Origin: Aphanothece sacrum FPU1
GTDB taxonomy: Bacteria; Cyanobacteriota; Cyanobacteriia; Cyanobacteriales; Microcystaceae
DNA: 64,000 bases
Direction: 5' to 3'
NCBI RefSeq assembly: GCF_003864295.1
Contig: NZ_BDQK01000013.1
Span: 62,001-126,000, forward strand
In this document: positions 19,132 to 28,323 of the stretch, piece after piece
Layout: the number at the start of each line of letters is the position of its first letter
Numbering within the stretch: position 1 is the first letter of the stretch
Made by a program: the position numbers and the translations under genes
Notes under the pieces: generated by a model
Databases searched by the model: none
Told to the model about the DNA's origin: nothing
Seen by the model: only the letters and a program-made list of their open reading frames with translations

Positions 19132-19812
19132 TTATTTTTTCTTAGCTAATTTCCGCTTGAAAGCAGCACCAAAACTAATGGCGGTTCCTGCACCAAGAAT
19201 AGTGAGGGGTTCGGGTACTGGGGTATTGTCATTTACGGGGTTGACTTGTCCTCGAATTTCTCCAGAACGAACAGTCTCGGTATGAATGTTCCAATAAAGT
19301 CCACCTGCGGTTAAGTTAGTTAGATAAGCGGATAATTCCTTGGTGGTATCATTATTCTCTTCACAAGTTTGAACGCCACCCATTCCAGGCATTACAGGAG
19401 TCTTACAAAAATCTGAATCATCCCAAATGCCCTTAACGGTCACGGAAGTAGCACTAAGATTGGAAAACTTAGCATCTGCATCATCTGCTGGACCGAAAAT
19501 ATTAAGGACATGAAATGGAGTTCTTTGATTCGCAAATCCTGTATGCAAATGAATGCTTCTAACGGTTCCCCCATCACTGGTCAAACCCAAGCCATTAAGG
19601 GTGAGCGTATAGGATAATTTAGTCATGTCCTTATTTAACCTAAGGGTGGCAACACCAGTTCCTAATGAGATTTTGGGGTCGGGAGTTCCGTCTAAAGCAA
19701 CAATTTGATCGCCACTCAGAGAAGAAGTAAAAGACATTGCCGCTGCCTGTGCTGAAGTGGCAAGACCTAAACTTGCCATTAGGGTAAATGCACCAATTAA
19801 TGTTTTATTCAT
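19132..19812 (-). CDS. CHRD-domain protein with PEP-CTERM sorting signal
   Basis: A signal peptide (about 1-24, ending TSAQAAA) leads into a CHRD domain (about 25-195), recognisable by SFTSSLSGDQ, the GTGVATLRLNKDMTKLSYTL strands, the RSIHLHTGFANQ segment and the C-terminal WNIHTETVRSGEIRGQV. The end carries PVPEP, a hydrophobic helix and basic KRKLAKKK, the PEP-CTERM signal for exosortase-linked surface sorting. I use ATG 19812 because GAGGG lies 9 bases upstream; another ATG 5 codons earlier has no such site. CHRD domains occur in chordin and many secreted microbial proteins of unknown role. Confidence 0.85.
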   Translation of the reverse strand: MNKTLIGAFTLMASLGLATSAQAAAMSFTSSLSGDQIVALDGTPDPKISLGTGVATLRLNKDMTKLSYTLTLNGLGLTSDGGTVRSIHLHTGFANQRTPFHVLNIFGPADDADAKFSNLSATSVTVKGIWDDSDFCKTPVMPGMGGVQTCEENNDTTKELSAYLTNLTAGGLYWNIHTETVRSGEIRGQVNPVNDNTPVPEPLTILGAGTAISFGAAFKRKLAKKK

Positions 19813-20091
19813 GAAAAAAGCCCTCATTTAATTAATACATATCTCTATAAACCTAGATCAAAATTTATTAGAGAGATCTAAAATTAATCAGGACTTTAAA
19901 TGGCTATCATATTTGTGATAGGGCATTACCCACCTGATAAGTTTCCTAACCTGAGTTCGGTGTGATGATTTTTCAACGAGAGAATAAGGGTTGCCAGACT
20001 CCCACTTGTGGGGAGTTTTCCACAAATGACCTTATGTCCAACTCAGGTTCCTAAGCATCTTCACTGTAATGTTTTGTCAACCTTTCCTAAT

Positions 20092-21669
20092 ATGTTTAAT
20101 TATAATCGTCGTCAATTTTTGCAATTTACCGGAGGGTTGACTTTAGCCACTCTACTGGATCACTCTATAGCTATGAGTTTTTCTAACTCGTTTCTGGAAC
20201 TTCGCGCTTGGCATCCTAATGGTGAACCATTAGATGTTAAACGACTGGATCATCTTTATTTTTTGACTATGGATGATGATCCCATACCGGAACCACCTAG
20301 ACAAGTAGAAGTAGGAAAATTATTGTCTCAAGTTCCTAGTATACCCTTTGGAATCGCTATAAAAATGCCTGTAGAGGGGTTTGGAGAAGTCTATCTTTAT
20401 GCTGATAATCAAGGAAAAGGTTACACTCCTAAAGATTTTCCTCTTGATATTAATTTAGCTTGCGCTAGTTCTCGAATTTATCGAGTTCGTCAATTTATCG
20501 AAATAGGAAAAAAACAAGGAATAGATTTTCCTAAAACTATAATAAATAGACTTGAGCAATCTCAAATTTATCTAAAAAATACTCAAAACATCTCAAATAT
20601 TACAGAAAAAGTGAAATTGTGTAACGATAGTCTTAGAGAAAGTTTGTGGGCAGGAGAAGAAGCGGTATTTGCTCAAGCAAAGCAATTAATAAAAAAACAA
20701 AGTAAGCGTCCTAATTTTCTATTTGGTGGTAATAGTTTTAATTATTTGAAGGGAGGAGAAGAATATATTCGTCGGTTTAAAGAATTATTTAATCTTGCCA
20801 CAGTTCCTTTTTATTGGAGTACCTTTGAGGCTCAACAAAATCAGAAAAATTTCGCTGAGATTGAGCAAATTGTTAAGCCGTTAAATCAAGTAAAAATTAC
20901 AGTTAAAGGTCATCCTCTAGTCTGGTTTCATGAAGCAGGAATTCCTGTTTGGGCTGAGAATAAATCCTTTGCTGAAATTCGTCAATTAAGTTATGAGCGA
21001 GTGATTGAGATTACTAAGTATTATGGGGATCAGATTCCTTATTATGATATCATTAATGAAGCTCATGGCATTAGTTGGGCCAATCGATTAAATTATTCAT
21101 TTGAGCAATTATTAGATTTAACAAAAGTAGCATCTCAAGCTTCACGAATAGGCAATCCCCAAGTAAATAGAATTATTAATAATTGCTGTTTATGGGGAGA
21201 AAATGTATCTTATGCTAAACCACCCCAACAAACACCTTATCAATATTTAAAATCATGTATTGCGGCTGAGATTCCCTTTGAAATTATTGGCTTACAATTA
21301 TATTATCCCGATCAAGATATGTTAGAAATTAATCGATTATTAGAAAAATATAGTCAATTAGGTAAAACCATTCACATTACAGAATTAGGAGTTTCTTCGG
21401 CTTCAAAAATTGATCAAGATTCTTATCTAAAAGAAACCAGAGGATTATGGCATGAACCTTGGAATGAAACCGTACAAGCAGACTGGATTGAACAATTTTA
21501 TACCCTTTGTTATAGTAAACCTTATATTAAAGCAATTAGTTGGTGGGACTTAGCTGATATAGGAAATTTTTGGCCCCACGGAGGACTATTAAATAAAGAC
21601 TTAACTCCCAAAGAATCTTTTTATCGTCTCAAGAACTTTATTCAAAAATCTCAAGATTCCTTTCTTTAG
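20092..21669 (+). CDS. Glycoside hydrolase family 10 protein (xylanase-like) with Tat signal
   Basis: The start at 20092 gives MFNYNRRQFLQFTGG, a twin-arginine signal, so export by Tat is likely; the longer frame from 20008 would hide it. After about 170 residues of family-specific sequence comes a GH10 TIM barrel: KGHPLVWFHEAGIPVW, the acid/base glutamate in YDIINEAHG (E323), the nucleophile glutamate in HITELGVS (E431) and the SWWDLAD segment near the end. GH10 enzymes cleave beta-1,4-xylan or related beta-glycans. The substrate in a cyanobacterium is unclear, possibly sheath polysaccharide. Length from this start is 525 aa. Confidence 0.82.
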   Translation: MFNYNRRQFLQFTGGLTLATLLDHSIAMSFSNSFLELRAWHPNGEPLDVKRLDHLYFLTMDDDPIPEPPRQVEVGKLLSQVPSIPFGIAIKMPVEGFGEVYLYADNQGKGYTPKDFPLDINLACASSRIYRVRQFIEIGKKQGIDFPKTIINRLEQSQIYLKNTQNISNITEKVKLCNDSLRESLWAGEEAVFAQAKQLIKKQSKRPNFLFGGNSFNYLKGGEEYIRRFKELFNLATVPFYWSTFEAQQNQKNFAEIEQIVKPLNQVKITVKGHPLVWFHEAGIPVWAENKSFAEIRQLSYERVIEITKYYGDQIPYYDIINEAHGISWANRLNYSFEQLLDLTKVASQASRIGNPQVNRIINNCCLWGENVSYAKPPQQTPYQYLKSCIAAEIPFEIIGLQLYYPDQDMLEINRLLEKYSQLGKTIHITELGVSSASKIDQDSYLKETRGLWHEPWNETVQADWIEQFYTLCYSKPYIKAISWWDLADIGNFWPHGGLLNKDLTPKESFYRLKNFIQKSQDSFL

Positions 21670-22109
21670 GGTGATCCCCGTGATCTGGTAAATAATTTAA
21701 AGATAGATCATCAAGAATCACCGTTTTGTCTAATGAGTCAAAGGTCATAAAATGAATATAAATGGTGTAATCTATCGTCAAAATTCAGATTATGAGTTTA
21801 GATATGATTTCTCCCCTCAATAACCAGTAAAATATACAAATCTGGTTAATCATGATCAGATTCGACTAGAGATTTATCTCTAGAGAAAAATAACAACCCA
21901 TGATAGGCTAAGGGAAATTGCTGAAGTTAATCAGCTATAGCAGTCAAAGCATAGGTTAGGACATTAGTAAAAGCAGCAAACCTTGTTGTATCATACTTTT
22001 ACCTTTTGCCTTTTGCTTTTTACCTTCCGCAAAGCGGTGTATTCCCTTTTTAACAAACGCTCATTCAATTTCAGTTTAAACCAATCAGATAGGGATCTTA
22101 TTGACCCAA
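21670..22109. other. Gap of 440 bases before the CpcD-like gene
   Basis: Directly after the GH10 stop, GGTGAT and ATCACC arms (about 21669-21723) may form a weak terminator. A pyrimidine-rich stretch (about 21996-22028) and a small CCGCAAAGCGG palindrome precede the next gene. No RNA gene or further reading frame is supported. Confidence 0.4.
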
Positions 22110-22568
22110 ATGTACCCAGTCACCCAAACTAACATGGCGACCAATAACGACGCGAATAGCCGTGTCTTCCTGTACGAAGTGGTCATCCCACCTCAGATAG
22201 CCGGCCTCAACCAAATGAACGGTTTAATGCAACGTCAGGGCAAATTTTACCTGAAAGTCCCCTACGAACGCATGAACGAAGAAATGCAACGGATTATCCG
22301 TTTAGAGGGCAAAATTATGAAAATTACCTCCCTAAGTGCCATTGAAGCAGGCCCGCTTGACAAACAGCAAGATTTCCCTTGGTGGGTAGAAATTGTTACG
22401 AGTCAACCGCGCTGTTTATATTATTTTGGCCCTTTTGAGAGTCCCGAAGAAGCTCAAATGAACAAAGTGGGCTATATAGAAGACTTACAAGCAGAAGCAG
22501 CTGAGGGGATCACTGTTCATATTAAACAGTGTCAACCCGAAATCTTAACCCAAGAGTTGAACGGTTAA
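22110..22568 (+). CDS. CpcD-like linker domain plus DUF1816 protein
   Basis: The first half (about 17-75) resembles the small CpcD/FNR-type linker fold: SRVFLYEVVIPPQ, RQGKFYLKVPYERMNEEMQR, LEGKIMKITSL. The second half (about 85-150) matches DUF1816: WWVEIVTSQPRCLYYFGPF, GYIEDLQAEAAEGI, IKQCQPEILT. CpcD-like domains cap phycobilisome rods, so attachment to the antenna or to ferredoxin-NADP reductase complexes is possible but inferred. The open frame can be extended 3 codons to a TTG; I use the ATG at 22110. A further ATG (MATNND) lies a few codons on. Confidence 0.7.
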   Translation: MYPVTQTNMATNNDANSRVFLYEVVIPPQIAGLNQMNGLMQRQGKFYLKVPYERMNEEMQRIIRLEGKIMKITSLSAIEAGPLDKQQDFPWWVEIVTSQPRCLYYFGPFESPEEAQMNKVGYIEDLQAEAAEGITVHIKQCQPEILTQELNG

Positions 22569-22630
22569 AATACTACCCGCTAACCGCGATGTCGGTATAG
22601 CGGGGTATTCCAACATTACACGCTCATTAG

Positions 22631-22990
22631 CTAAGCAACAACGGTAGAGTTTCCTTCAATCGGAAAACCTGCCCCTTTCCAAGCCGCCAAACCCCCCAAT
22701 AATACTGCAACGTTTTGATAGCCAGCTTTTATCAACAAGTCTACTGCCGTAGCGGTTTCTTCATCGTTAGAACCGTAGACATATATGTCCCGTACTAATT
22801 CGAGATTAAATAAGGCTCGTTCAACCAGTTCAGCTAGGACTAAAGAGACTGCTCCCGTTATGTGGCTGCTGTTGAAAGCTTCTCTAGAACGCACATCAAT
22901 CAGGGTGAACGCTGGTTCCCCCCAGTCGAGACGCTTCTTCAAGTCGAAGACGCGAGATTGAGATTTTAGAGGTTCAGGAATGATAATCAT
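22631..22990 (-). CDS. Rhodanese-like domain protein lacking the catalytic cysteine
   Basis: A single rhodanese domain: FTLIDVRSREAFNSSHITGA, then the active-site loop region DIYVYGSNDEE, then AGYQNVAVLLGGLAAWKGAGFPIEG. In sulfurtransferases the loop begins with Cys after a hydrophobic strand; here the equivalent position reads YGS with no Cys, so sulfur transfer is unlikely and a binding or regulatory role is more plausible. The start at ATG 22990 (MIIIPEPLK) fits; the longer frame begins with TTG. Length is 119 aa. Confidence 0.75.
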   Translation of the reverse strand: MIIIPEPLKSQSRVFDLKKRLDWGEPAFTLIDVRSREAFNSSHITGAVSLVLAELVERALFNLELVRDIYVYGSNDEETATAVDLLIKAGYQNVAVLLGGLAAWKGAGFPIEGNSTVVA

Positions 22991-23203
22991 AGTTACTGTG
23001 TGTGAGGTCTTCCTTGATAGTGTAACGAAATATAAACGATTTATCAATTTTTATTGCAATACTCTTGACAGAAATTTTCAAGATGATGTACAAGGTGATT
23101 CTTTTACCCCGTCTATGGAAAATATTCAAAAAAAAGCCTGCTAATCCAGGACTTAAAAAATACTTTCAAGCTTAAAATTATTGAAGTTGTTTTTCTTTAT
23201 TGA

Positions 23204-24409
23204 TTAAGAAGGAAAGCTAAAATTGACAGGATCTTGATCACGCCGATGGTTGAGAAGGATAGGAGTCCCCTGGCGATCGCCAACCTGAGCGGCGGTTGTT
23301 TCTAAAGCTTCTCTCAACCGTTTAGCTGCGTAAATCGACATATCTCTGGGTACATTAATCCTGTCTCGTAAATATCTTAGAGCGATATCAGTTCCTGCTG
23401 GTGGAAGACAAATTTGCTGTGTCATCATATAAGTTAAGGCACAACGGAGAGTTTCATCAAACAAGGCATCATCCATAGGATTAACCCGAATCAGATTATT
23501 GCGGTGTTTCAGTACCCTTTGGAGAGCTTCAGCGCGGGAAGTTTCCGGTTCAGGGTAAGTTACATCGGGTAGTCCCAACCAAGGGCCATTATCTACCCGT
23601 GCTTTGTTAATAAGCATCTGAGGTTCCCCGTTTTCATAACAACCTCCCATTTGAGGTGGCAAATCATGAACATGGGTGTGAAAGTCACTTTGAGTCCCCC
23701 GATAAGTTGGACGGCTTTCCATTGCCTGAAACCAAGCCCCTAAATGAGGATTTTGTTCCCGTAGAGAGTAGCCTTTGTAGTAGTAAAGACTAGCATTCAT
23801 CCGTTCAACATAAGGGGTAAAAATCACATCAACTGAGCCGAATTTTTCTAAGAAGTAAGGGCCATCAGTACGACTTAAGGCATCTTCTACCATTTCTACG
23901 ACTTTGATGAATTTTTGACGGTTGTTCTGCTCTTGTTGAGAGGAACGATTCGGATAACAAAGCCAATTACACCAAGCTCTAAATAGAAGTCTTTCTAATT
24001 GTCTTAGTGGCATCACTTCTGGAGCAATCAAACTTTGATTTAAGGGGCCAAAAACCTGTTCTAAGGCGATTAAAATGTCATCACTTTCAGTTATAATTTG
24101 TCCGTCTAACCCCAGAGCAGGAAGCATTCCCGATGGGACAATGCTCTTATACCAACTCTCTTTTTGTCCATAACAGAACATGGTAACTTTTTTGATGCGG
24201 TAAGGGATTTGTTTTTCTTCTAACCACAGCCAAACTTTTTGACAATAAGGACACCAAGCATGGTTATCACGATAGAGGGTAACGCGAACCTCAGATTCGT
24301 GATGATTAAAAAGACGTAAAATAGATTGCGCGTTGGTCAAACCGTTAATGGGATCTGTTTGAAAATTTGTTAGTGCTTCTAATTGTGTCCAAGTGAGGGG
24401 TAAAGTCAT
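23204..24409 (-). CDS. Glutathione S-transferase family protein, 401 aa
   Basis: After about 40 lead residues, a thioredoxin-like GST N-domain starts at [20 protein letters not shown] with a CPYC motif, followed by the cis-Pro region [10 protein letters not shown] and the [11 protein letters not shown] glutathione-contact segment. A helical GST C-domain follows to about 245. The last 150 residues are an extra domain ([15 protein letters not shown] onward) that I do not recognise. The CPYC motif suggests omega- or glutaredoxin-like chemistry. It lies 201 bases downstream of the dioxygenase gene on the same strand, separated by a repeat. Confidence 0.75.
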   Translation of the reverse strand: MTLPLTWTQLEALTNFQTDPINGLTNAQSILRLFNHHESEVRVTLYRDNHAWCPYCQKVWLWLEEKQIPYRIKKVTMFCYGQKESWYKSIVPSGMLPALGLDGQIITESDDILIALEQVFGPLNQSLIAPEVMPLRQLERLLFRAWCNWLCYPNRSSQQEQNNRQKFIKVVEMVEDALSRTDGPYFLEKFGSVDVIFTPYVERMNASLYYYKGYSLREQNPHLGAWFQAMESRPTYRGTQSDFHTHVHDLPPQMGGCYENGEPQMLINKARVDNGPWLGLPDVTYPEPETSRAEALQRVLKHRNNLIRVNPMDDALFDETLRCALTYMMTQQICLPPAGTDIALRYLRDRINVPRDMSIYAAKRLREALETTAAQVGDRQGTPILLNHRRDQDPVNFSFPS

Positions 24410-24484
24410 TGTTATAAGGGATTGTATCAGTTTAAAATTCTAGTTTAACTCGTGAGCGCGTTACATATATAAGCTGTTACGCAT

Positions 24485-24520
24485 GATGGGGTAATGGGGT
24501 AATGGGGTGATGGGGTGATG
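24485..24520. repeat. Octamer tandem repeat ATGGGGTA/ATGGGGTG x4
   Basis: Four consecutive 8-base units (two ATGGGGTA, two ATGGGGTG) stand in the gap between the GST and dioxygenase genes. They are probably slippage-prone. No coding role is visible. Confidence 0.8.
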
Positions 24521-24525
24521 GTTGG

Positions 24526-24576
24526 TGGAGTTTAGACTAACTTACCTCCAAATCAAACTATACAGTCTAGTCTAAT
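24526..24576. repeat. Family 2 palindromic repeat, copy A
   Basis: It reads GGAGTTTAGACTAACTT ... ATACAGTCTAGTCTAAT, with AGACTA and TAGTCT at opposite ends. The same element recurs at 27060-27112 (reverse), 28428-28475 (reverse, diverged) and 30139-30183 (right end lost), with a fragment at 26846-26860. All copies fall between 24.5 and 30.2 kb. Confidence 0.8.
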
Positions 24577-24610
24577 CGGCGATCGCACTTTCGCAAGAGG
24601 TCTACTGAAA

Positions 24611-25402
24611 TTATAAACCTGTGCTAAATTGAAAAGCCGACATACTTAACACTCCATAGGTATAACTCGAATGAAGCAAAGTCCCCTGTGCTCTCACACC
24701 AGCAGTTCCCAAGGCGACAAACAGAGGGAGAAAGTGTTCCGGTGTAGGATGATTTTTTTGGGCGTAGGGGGCGGTATTTTTGTAATTTAAGAGGGTTTGC
24801 CAATCCCTTGCTTCAATAGTTGCCATAAGCCATTGGTCGAATTCTTGAACCCAATCAGGGGGAGGGCAATTAAGGGAATATCTACCAAATTCCCACAAAT
24901 TATGACTGGCTGCCCCACTGCCCAACACTAAGATCCCTTGCTTACCTAACTCAGTTAAGGCCTGTCCCATTGTCCAATGATGAATCGGCGGTTCATCGGG
25001 TTGAATCGATAGTTGTGTTACGGGAATATCGGCATCAGGATACATCAACAGTAACGGATTCCATGCCCCATGATCTAGCCCGTACTCAGGAGTGAGGTGA
25101 TTTTTAATATTGGACTGGAGCAGTAATTTAGAGACTTGATGAGCTAAATCAGTAGCACCAGGGGCAGGATAGGATAAATCATATATTTTACTAGGAAATC
25201 CTAAAAAATCATAGATTGTTTTCGGTTTTGGATCTAGACTAATCGTTGGAGTACGAGTCGTCCAATGGGCAGAAATCACTAAAATACCCTGGGGTTTGCC
25301 TAATTTTAGGCCTAAACCCCTGAGAAATTCCCGCGCTGGAGTCTCATATAAGGGTAAATCAGGTGCACCATGAGAGATAAAAACAGAAGGAAAAAAAGCC
25401 AT
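24611..25402 (-). CDS. Extradiol ring-cleavage dioxygenase, DODA / LigB type
   Basis: The 263-residue protein follows the class III extradiol dioxygenase pattern of YgiD and plant DOPA dioxygenase: PSVFISHGAPDLPLYETPAR with the first metal His, LVISAHWTTRTPTIS, LDHGAWNPLLLMYPDADIPV with the second His, then LVLGSGAASHNLWEFGR and HPTPEHFLPLFVALG. Family members open catechols such as L-DOPA 4,5 or 2,3 to seco-DOPA, which cyclises to betalamic acid or muscaflavin. It lies 61 bases downstream of a tyrosinase gene on the same strand, which could supply the catechol. Substrate is inferred. Confidence 0.85.
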   Translation of the reverse strand: MAFFPSVFISHGAPDLPLYETPAREFLRGLGLKLGKPQGILVISAHWTTRTPTISLDPKPKTIYDFLGFPSKIYDLSYPAPGATDLAHQVSKLLLQSNIKNHLTPEYGLDHGAWNPLLLMYPDADIPVTQLSIQPDEPPIHHWTMGQALTELGKQGILVLGSGAASHNLWEFGRYSLNCPPPDWVQEFDQWLMATIEARDWQTLLNYKNTAPYAQKNHPTPEHFLPLFVALGTAGVRAQGTLLHSSYTYGVLSMSAFQFSTGL

Positions 25403-25463
25403 CTCTTATTGAAATGATAGTCAGGTATGTAAATGACCAAAACTAGCTGCTGGCGATAATGAA

Positions 25464-26714
25464 TTAAGATTTACTCCTTTTAGACATTGTTGCCTGACGT
25501 TGTAACTTAGTACGAATTCCCAAAGCAGCGAAACCCAACAAACCAAACGTCATTGTTGGTTCAGGGACTGAGACAACGCTAGCGAGTTGATCATAAACAT
25601 ATTCTCTCCCAGGTGCTTCAAGAACATCCCTAGGGGTGACAATGTCATCGTTAGGAACCGTAGGATACAAAGGTAATAAATCGGCAAAAGGGCCGAAGCT
25701 AGAAGGGGTTAATTGACCGCCATCCCAAGGCCACATGGGGTCATCGAGATTTTGTTGTATCCCCTGTCCCGATGCTGGATAGAAAGCTGCCCCTGGATGT
25801 TCTACTTGCCAAGAGGCCCAAAGACGATCCACATTAGCATGATGTAGCCAGAAGATGGGATCATAGGGAGAACTGAGAATACTGTTCATCGTTCCCAAGA
25901 TTTTTGTTTGATTAGGCGGTATGGGTTCAGCATTAAGGTCTCTGACTAGACCTCCCCCAATTACCCCATGTAGATAATTATGTAACCGCCAAACTCCTTT
26001 TACCACTTGCCCATTCTCGTCAATTGTCATCTCTCCTTCCAAAACTCCCCGAAAATCGAGATAATTATCAATTGATAACAGATCATTGATTTCTTTTTGA
26101 GTAACAGGATAACGATCAAAAGGGGGGATTTCCACAAACCGTTTTAAATCTGTTCCCAAAGATGTTAACCCAATGGGTTCAATATTAATACGAGGATCTA
26201 AAACCCAGTTAGCGACAACACCTGATGTTACTGTTCCCCCTGTATACTCAACCCCATCAACGGTAATGGTTTCTCCCGTCCCTCGGTTGCCCAAAAAATT
26301 ATCACTTAAAATAACATCCAAGTCCTTGGGATCTGTCCAATCCCAATAAGGAATAGTCACACTAGGATCAACTGATTGTAAGGCATTTTCAAATCGGATT
26401 AAATATTCTCGATGCCAAGGAGCAAAAGCGGGAACTCCGTGAGTAATATTAAACCCGACAGAAGGCTCGAAAATAAAGGAAAAGACCCCATCATGCAAGG
26501 CAACAAACTCATCATAGATAGGAATAGTGCTGCCTGGACGGGTCGTGGTTTTTATTGTATCAAGTGCGTTGACAAAGCGAGCAATTTCCTCAGAGGTGAG
26601 AGTAGTGACATTTTTGCGAACGGCCTGCCCATAAACGGCTGAAGATAAGCTATTAACCAGATATAGAGTTGTTCCTAAACTAATAATTAATAATGACTTA
26701 CAGAGATTAATCAT
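25464..26714 (-). CDS. Tyrosinase-family copper protein with PEP-CTERM signal
   Basis: A signal peptide (about 1-30) precedes a type 3 copper domain. CopA is seen in FVALHDG and THGVPAFAPWHREYLIRFE, followed by IPYWDWTDP; CopB in LHNYLHGVIGGG and DPIFWLHHANVDRLWASWQ. Tyrosinases hydroxylate monophenols and oxidise catechols. The C-terminus has VPEP, a hydrophobic stretch and basic residues, a PEP-CTERM signal, so the protein should reach the envelope or outside. It leads a likely two-gene operon with the dioxygenase. Signal and copper ligands appear intact, so activity is plausible. Confidence 0.88.
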   Translation of the reverse strand: MINLCKSLLIISLGTTLYLVNSLSSAVYGQAVRKNVTTLTSEEIARFVNALDTIKTTTRPGSTIPIYDEFVALHDGVFSFIFEPSVGFNITHGVPAFAPWHREYLIRFENALQSVDPSVTIPYWDWTDPKDLDVILSDNFLGNRGTGETITVDGVEYTGGTVTSGVVANWVLDPRINIEPIGLTSLGTDLKRFVEIPPFDRYPVTQKEINDLLSIDNYLDFRGVLEGEMTIDENGQVVKGVWRLHNYLHGVIGGGLVRDLNAEPIPPNQTKILGTMNSILSSPYDPIFWLHHANVDRLWASWQVEHPGAAFYPASGQGIQQNLDDPMWPWDGGQLTPSSFGPFADLLPLYPTVPNDDIVTPRDVLEAPGREYVYDQLASVVSVPEPTMTFGLLGFAALGIRTKLQRQATMSKRSKS

Positions 26715-27059
26715 TGTTGCTTTCCTTCTTCGATCTCAATAAAAGTAAACAGTGATAACTGACCCAATGTTAGAAACATTTTGCGTCTTGCGGGTTGGAT
26801 TTAAGATTTTCTACCAAAAAAATCTATTTTGTCAGAGATTCATGACTGGAGTTTAGACTACGACAAAATTGCCCAACATTGTTTTGGGTACCAAAAGAGC
26901 ATAAATTAACGGCATTAAATCACTCCATCTTTCACATTGGTGAGGGGTACTAAATGCCGGCATTGTCCAGTGTAATCTTTGCTTAATAAATCTATACAAA
27001 GTTTGTTGTTGTGAAATAGCGATCGCCGTGTAGTTTTGGAACTAATTCTACTCACCCCT

Positions 27060-27112
27060 TATTAGACTAGACTGTATAGTTTGATTTCGTGGGAAGTTAG
27101 TCTAAACTCCAG
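27060..27112. repeat. Family 2 palindromic repeat, copy B
   Basis: Reverse orientation relative to copy A: TATTAGACTAGACTGTATAG ... AAGTTAGTCTAAACTCCAGT. It agrees with copy A at nearly all positions over about 50 bases. Confidence 0.85.
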
Positions 27113-27144
27113 TAAATGAAGGTTTTGCGTAAAAAGGCTTTTGG

Positions 27145-27290
27145 TCGTGTTAAGCAAGTAAACAAAATTAATTACATAGAATTTGTAGGAGCTGGTTTTG
27201 CCAAAACTTTTGTCATTAAACCATTACCGCTATATCAAAACCCTCCCTGGCTGTGCAATTAATTTTACTTAAATACTTAAAAAATAAAAA
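27145..27290. repeat. Family 1 repeat, degraded copy
   Basis: AAGTAAACAAAATTAATTACA at the left and TGCAATTAATTTTACTTAAA at the right form imperfect inverted ends, matching the outer ends of better copies. Between them GTAGGAGCTGGTTTTG and CAAAACCCTCCC occupy the places of the GGGGCGGGTTTT and AAACCCGCCC arms. Confidence 0.55.
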
Positions 27291-27387
27291 AATAAATTGA
27301 GAAGTGCGGAATGTGGGTTAAGTAATTTGATTCAAATTATAAGCGTTTTTATTTAACTCACTTCTCACACACATTAGGAAATTTGTC

Positions 27388-28323
27388 ATGGCTCCTCGTC
27401 TCAATGTTTGTACCTCAATCCTTAGTCGATTTACGTTTCCCGATGTTATTGATATTGTTCTTGCATCAGGTTACTCTGGAATTGAATTGCGTGTCAGTGA
27501 TGATTATCATAAAAGTTTTAAGCAACTTGAAAATCGAGGAAAATTTAGCAAACGGCAAATGGAAAAAGTAGGATTAGAGATTCCTATACTTAATACTTAT
27601 ATTCCCATTAATGAGGAAGAAAAAGTAGATCGTTTACTGAATATTTGTCAGAAATCGCAGATACCTAAAGTTCGTTTAGTGTTACCTCGTAGTTGTCAAG
27701 CTAGTGTGGCTAAATTAGCAAAAACAAAAGAAATTATTCCTTCGTATGACGCGAAAAAAACTCCGGATATTTTAATAAAAAGTGTCCAGGAAACTTTGAG
27801 AATTCTTGAATTAAAAGCCTATAAAGCAGGGGTCAAAATTCTCCTTGAACTTCACTGGGGAACAGTGATGAGTAGCTTTAGCAGTGCCTATTTCCTAACT
27901 CAAGATCTAAATCCAAATTGTATAGGCATTACCTTTGATCCAGCTAATATGATAGTAGAGGGAAAAGAAGACTGGGAATTTGGCCTTCAGTTAATTAGCT
28001 CTCACCTTGATAATGTTCATGTCAAAAATGTTCGATGGCAACCTACTCATCAAGGTTGGGAATGGGATTGGTCTCCAGCTATCAAAGGAATGGTAAATTG
28101 GGGAGAGTTGATTTTCTTACTCAGTCAAAATGGCTATTATGGAGATTATTCAATCGAAGATTTTCTAGTCCCTAATGACAATAAGGAACAAGCTATCACT
28201 TATCTCAAATGGCTAAATGCTGAATTTAGTGAACTTCTAGACTATTTCAGCGTGCCAGAAATCTCTAAACCACAAGTTTTGCCTAGCTTAATGAACTCAG
28301 ATCTTGCACCTCAATTGATTTAA
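27388..28323 (+). CDS. TIM-barrel sugar phosphate isomerase/epimerase-like protein
   Basis: The 311-residue protein follows the xylose isomerase-like (AP endonuclease 2) fold: a first strand LNVCTSILSRFTFPDVIDIV, then SGYSGIELRV, and metal-type residues in KILLELHWGT (Glu), IGITFDPANM (Asp), LDNVHVKNV (His) and GDYSIEDF (Glu). The family includes isomerases, epimerases, dehydratases and ring-modifying enzymes, so the substrate cannot be assigned. AGGAAA stands upstream of ATG 27388. The next gene on the strand encodes a UbiD-type decarboxylase, so a joint pathway is possible. Confidence 0.72.
   Translation: MAPRLNVCTSILSRFTFPDVIDIVLASGYSGIELRVSDDYHKSFKQLENRGKFSKRQMEKVGLEIPILNTYIPINEEEKVDRLLNICQKSQIPKVRLVLPRSCQASVAKLAKTKEIIPSYDAKKTPDILIKSVQETLRILELKAYKAGVKILLELHWGTVMSSFSSAYFLTQDLNPNCIGITFDPANMIVEGKEDWEFGLQLISSHLDNVHVKNVRWQPTHQGWEWDWSPAIKGMVNWGELIFLLSQNGYYGDYSIEDFLVPNDNKEQAITYLKWLNAEFSELLDYFSVPEISKPQVLPSLMNSDLAPQLI

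Larger units (their letters stand above)
26715..27387. other. Gap of 673 bases with repeat fragments between divergent genes
   Basis: The divergent tyrosinase and TIM-barrel genes are separated by this region. It holds a family 2 fragment (26846-26860), a full family 2 copy (27060-27112), a HIP1 site and, at about 27145-27290, a degraded family 1 copy whose ends ACAAAATTAATTACA and TAATTTTACTTAAATACTTA face each other. No gene is visible. Promoters for both sides should lie here. Confidence 0.6.

Noticed and set aside
24485-24520. Candidate CRISPR-like array from ATGGGGTA units
   Set aside because: The units are 8 bases and directly adjacent, with no spacers. No CRISPR array was seen anywhere in the window.
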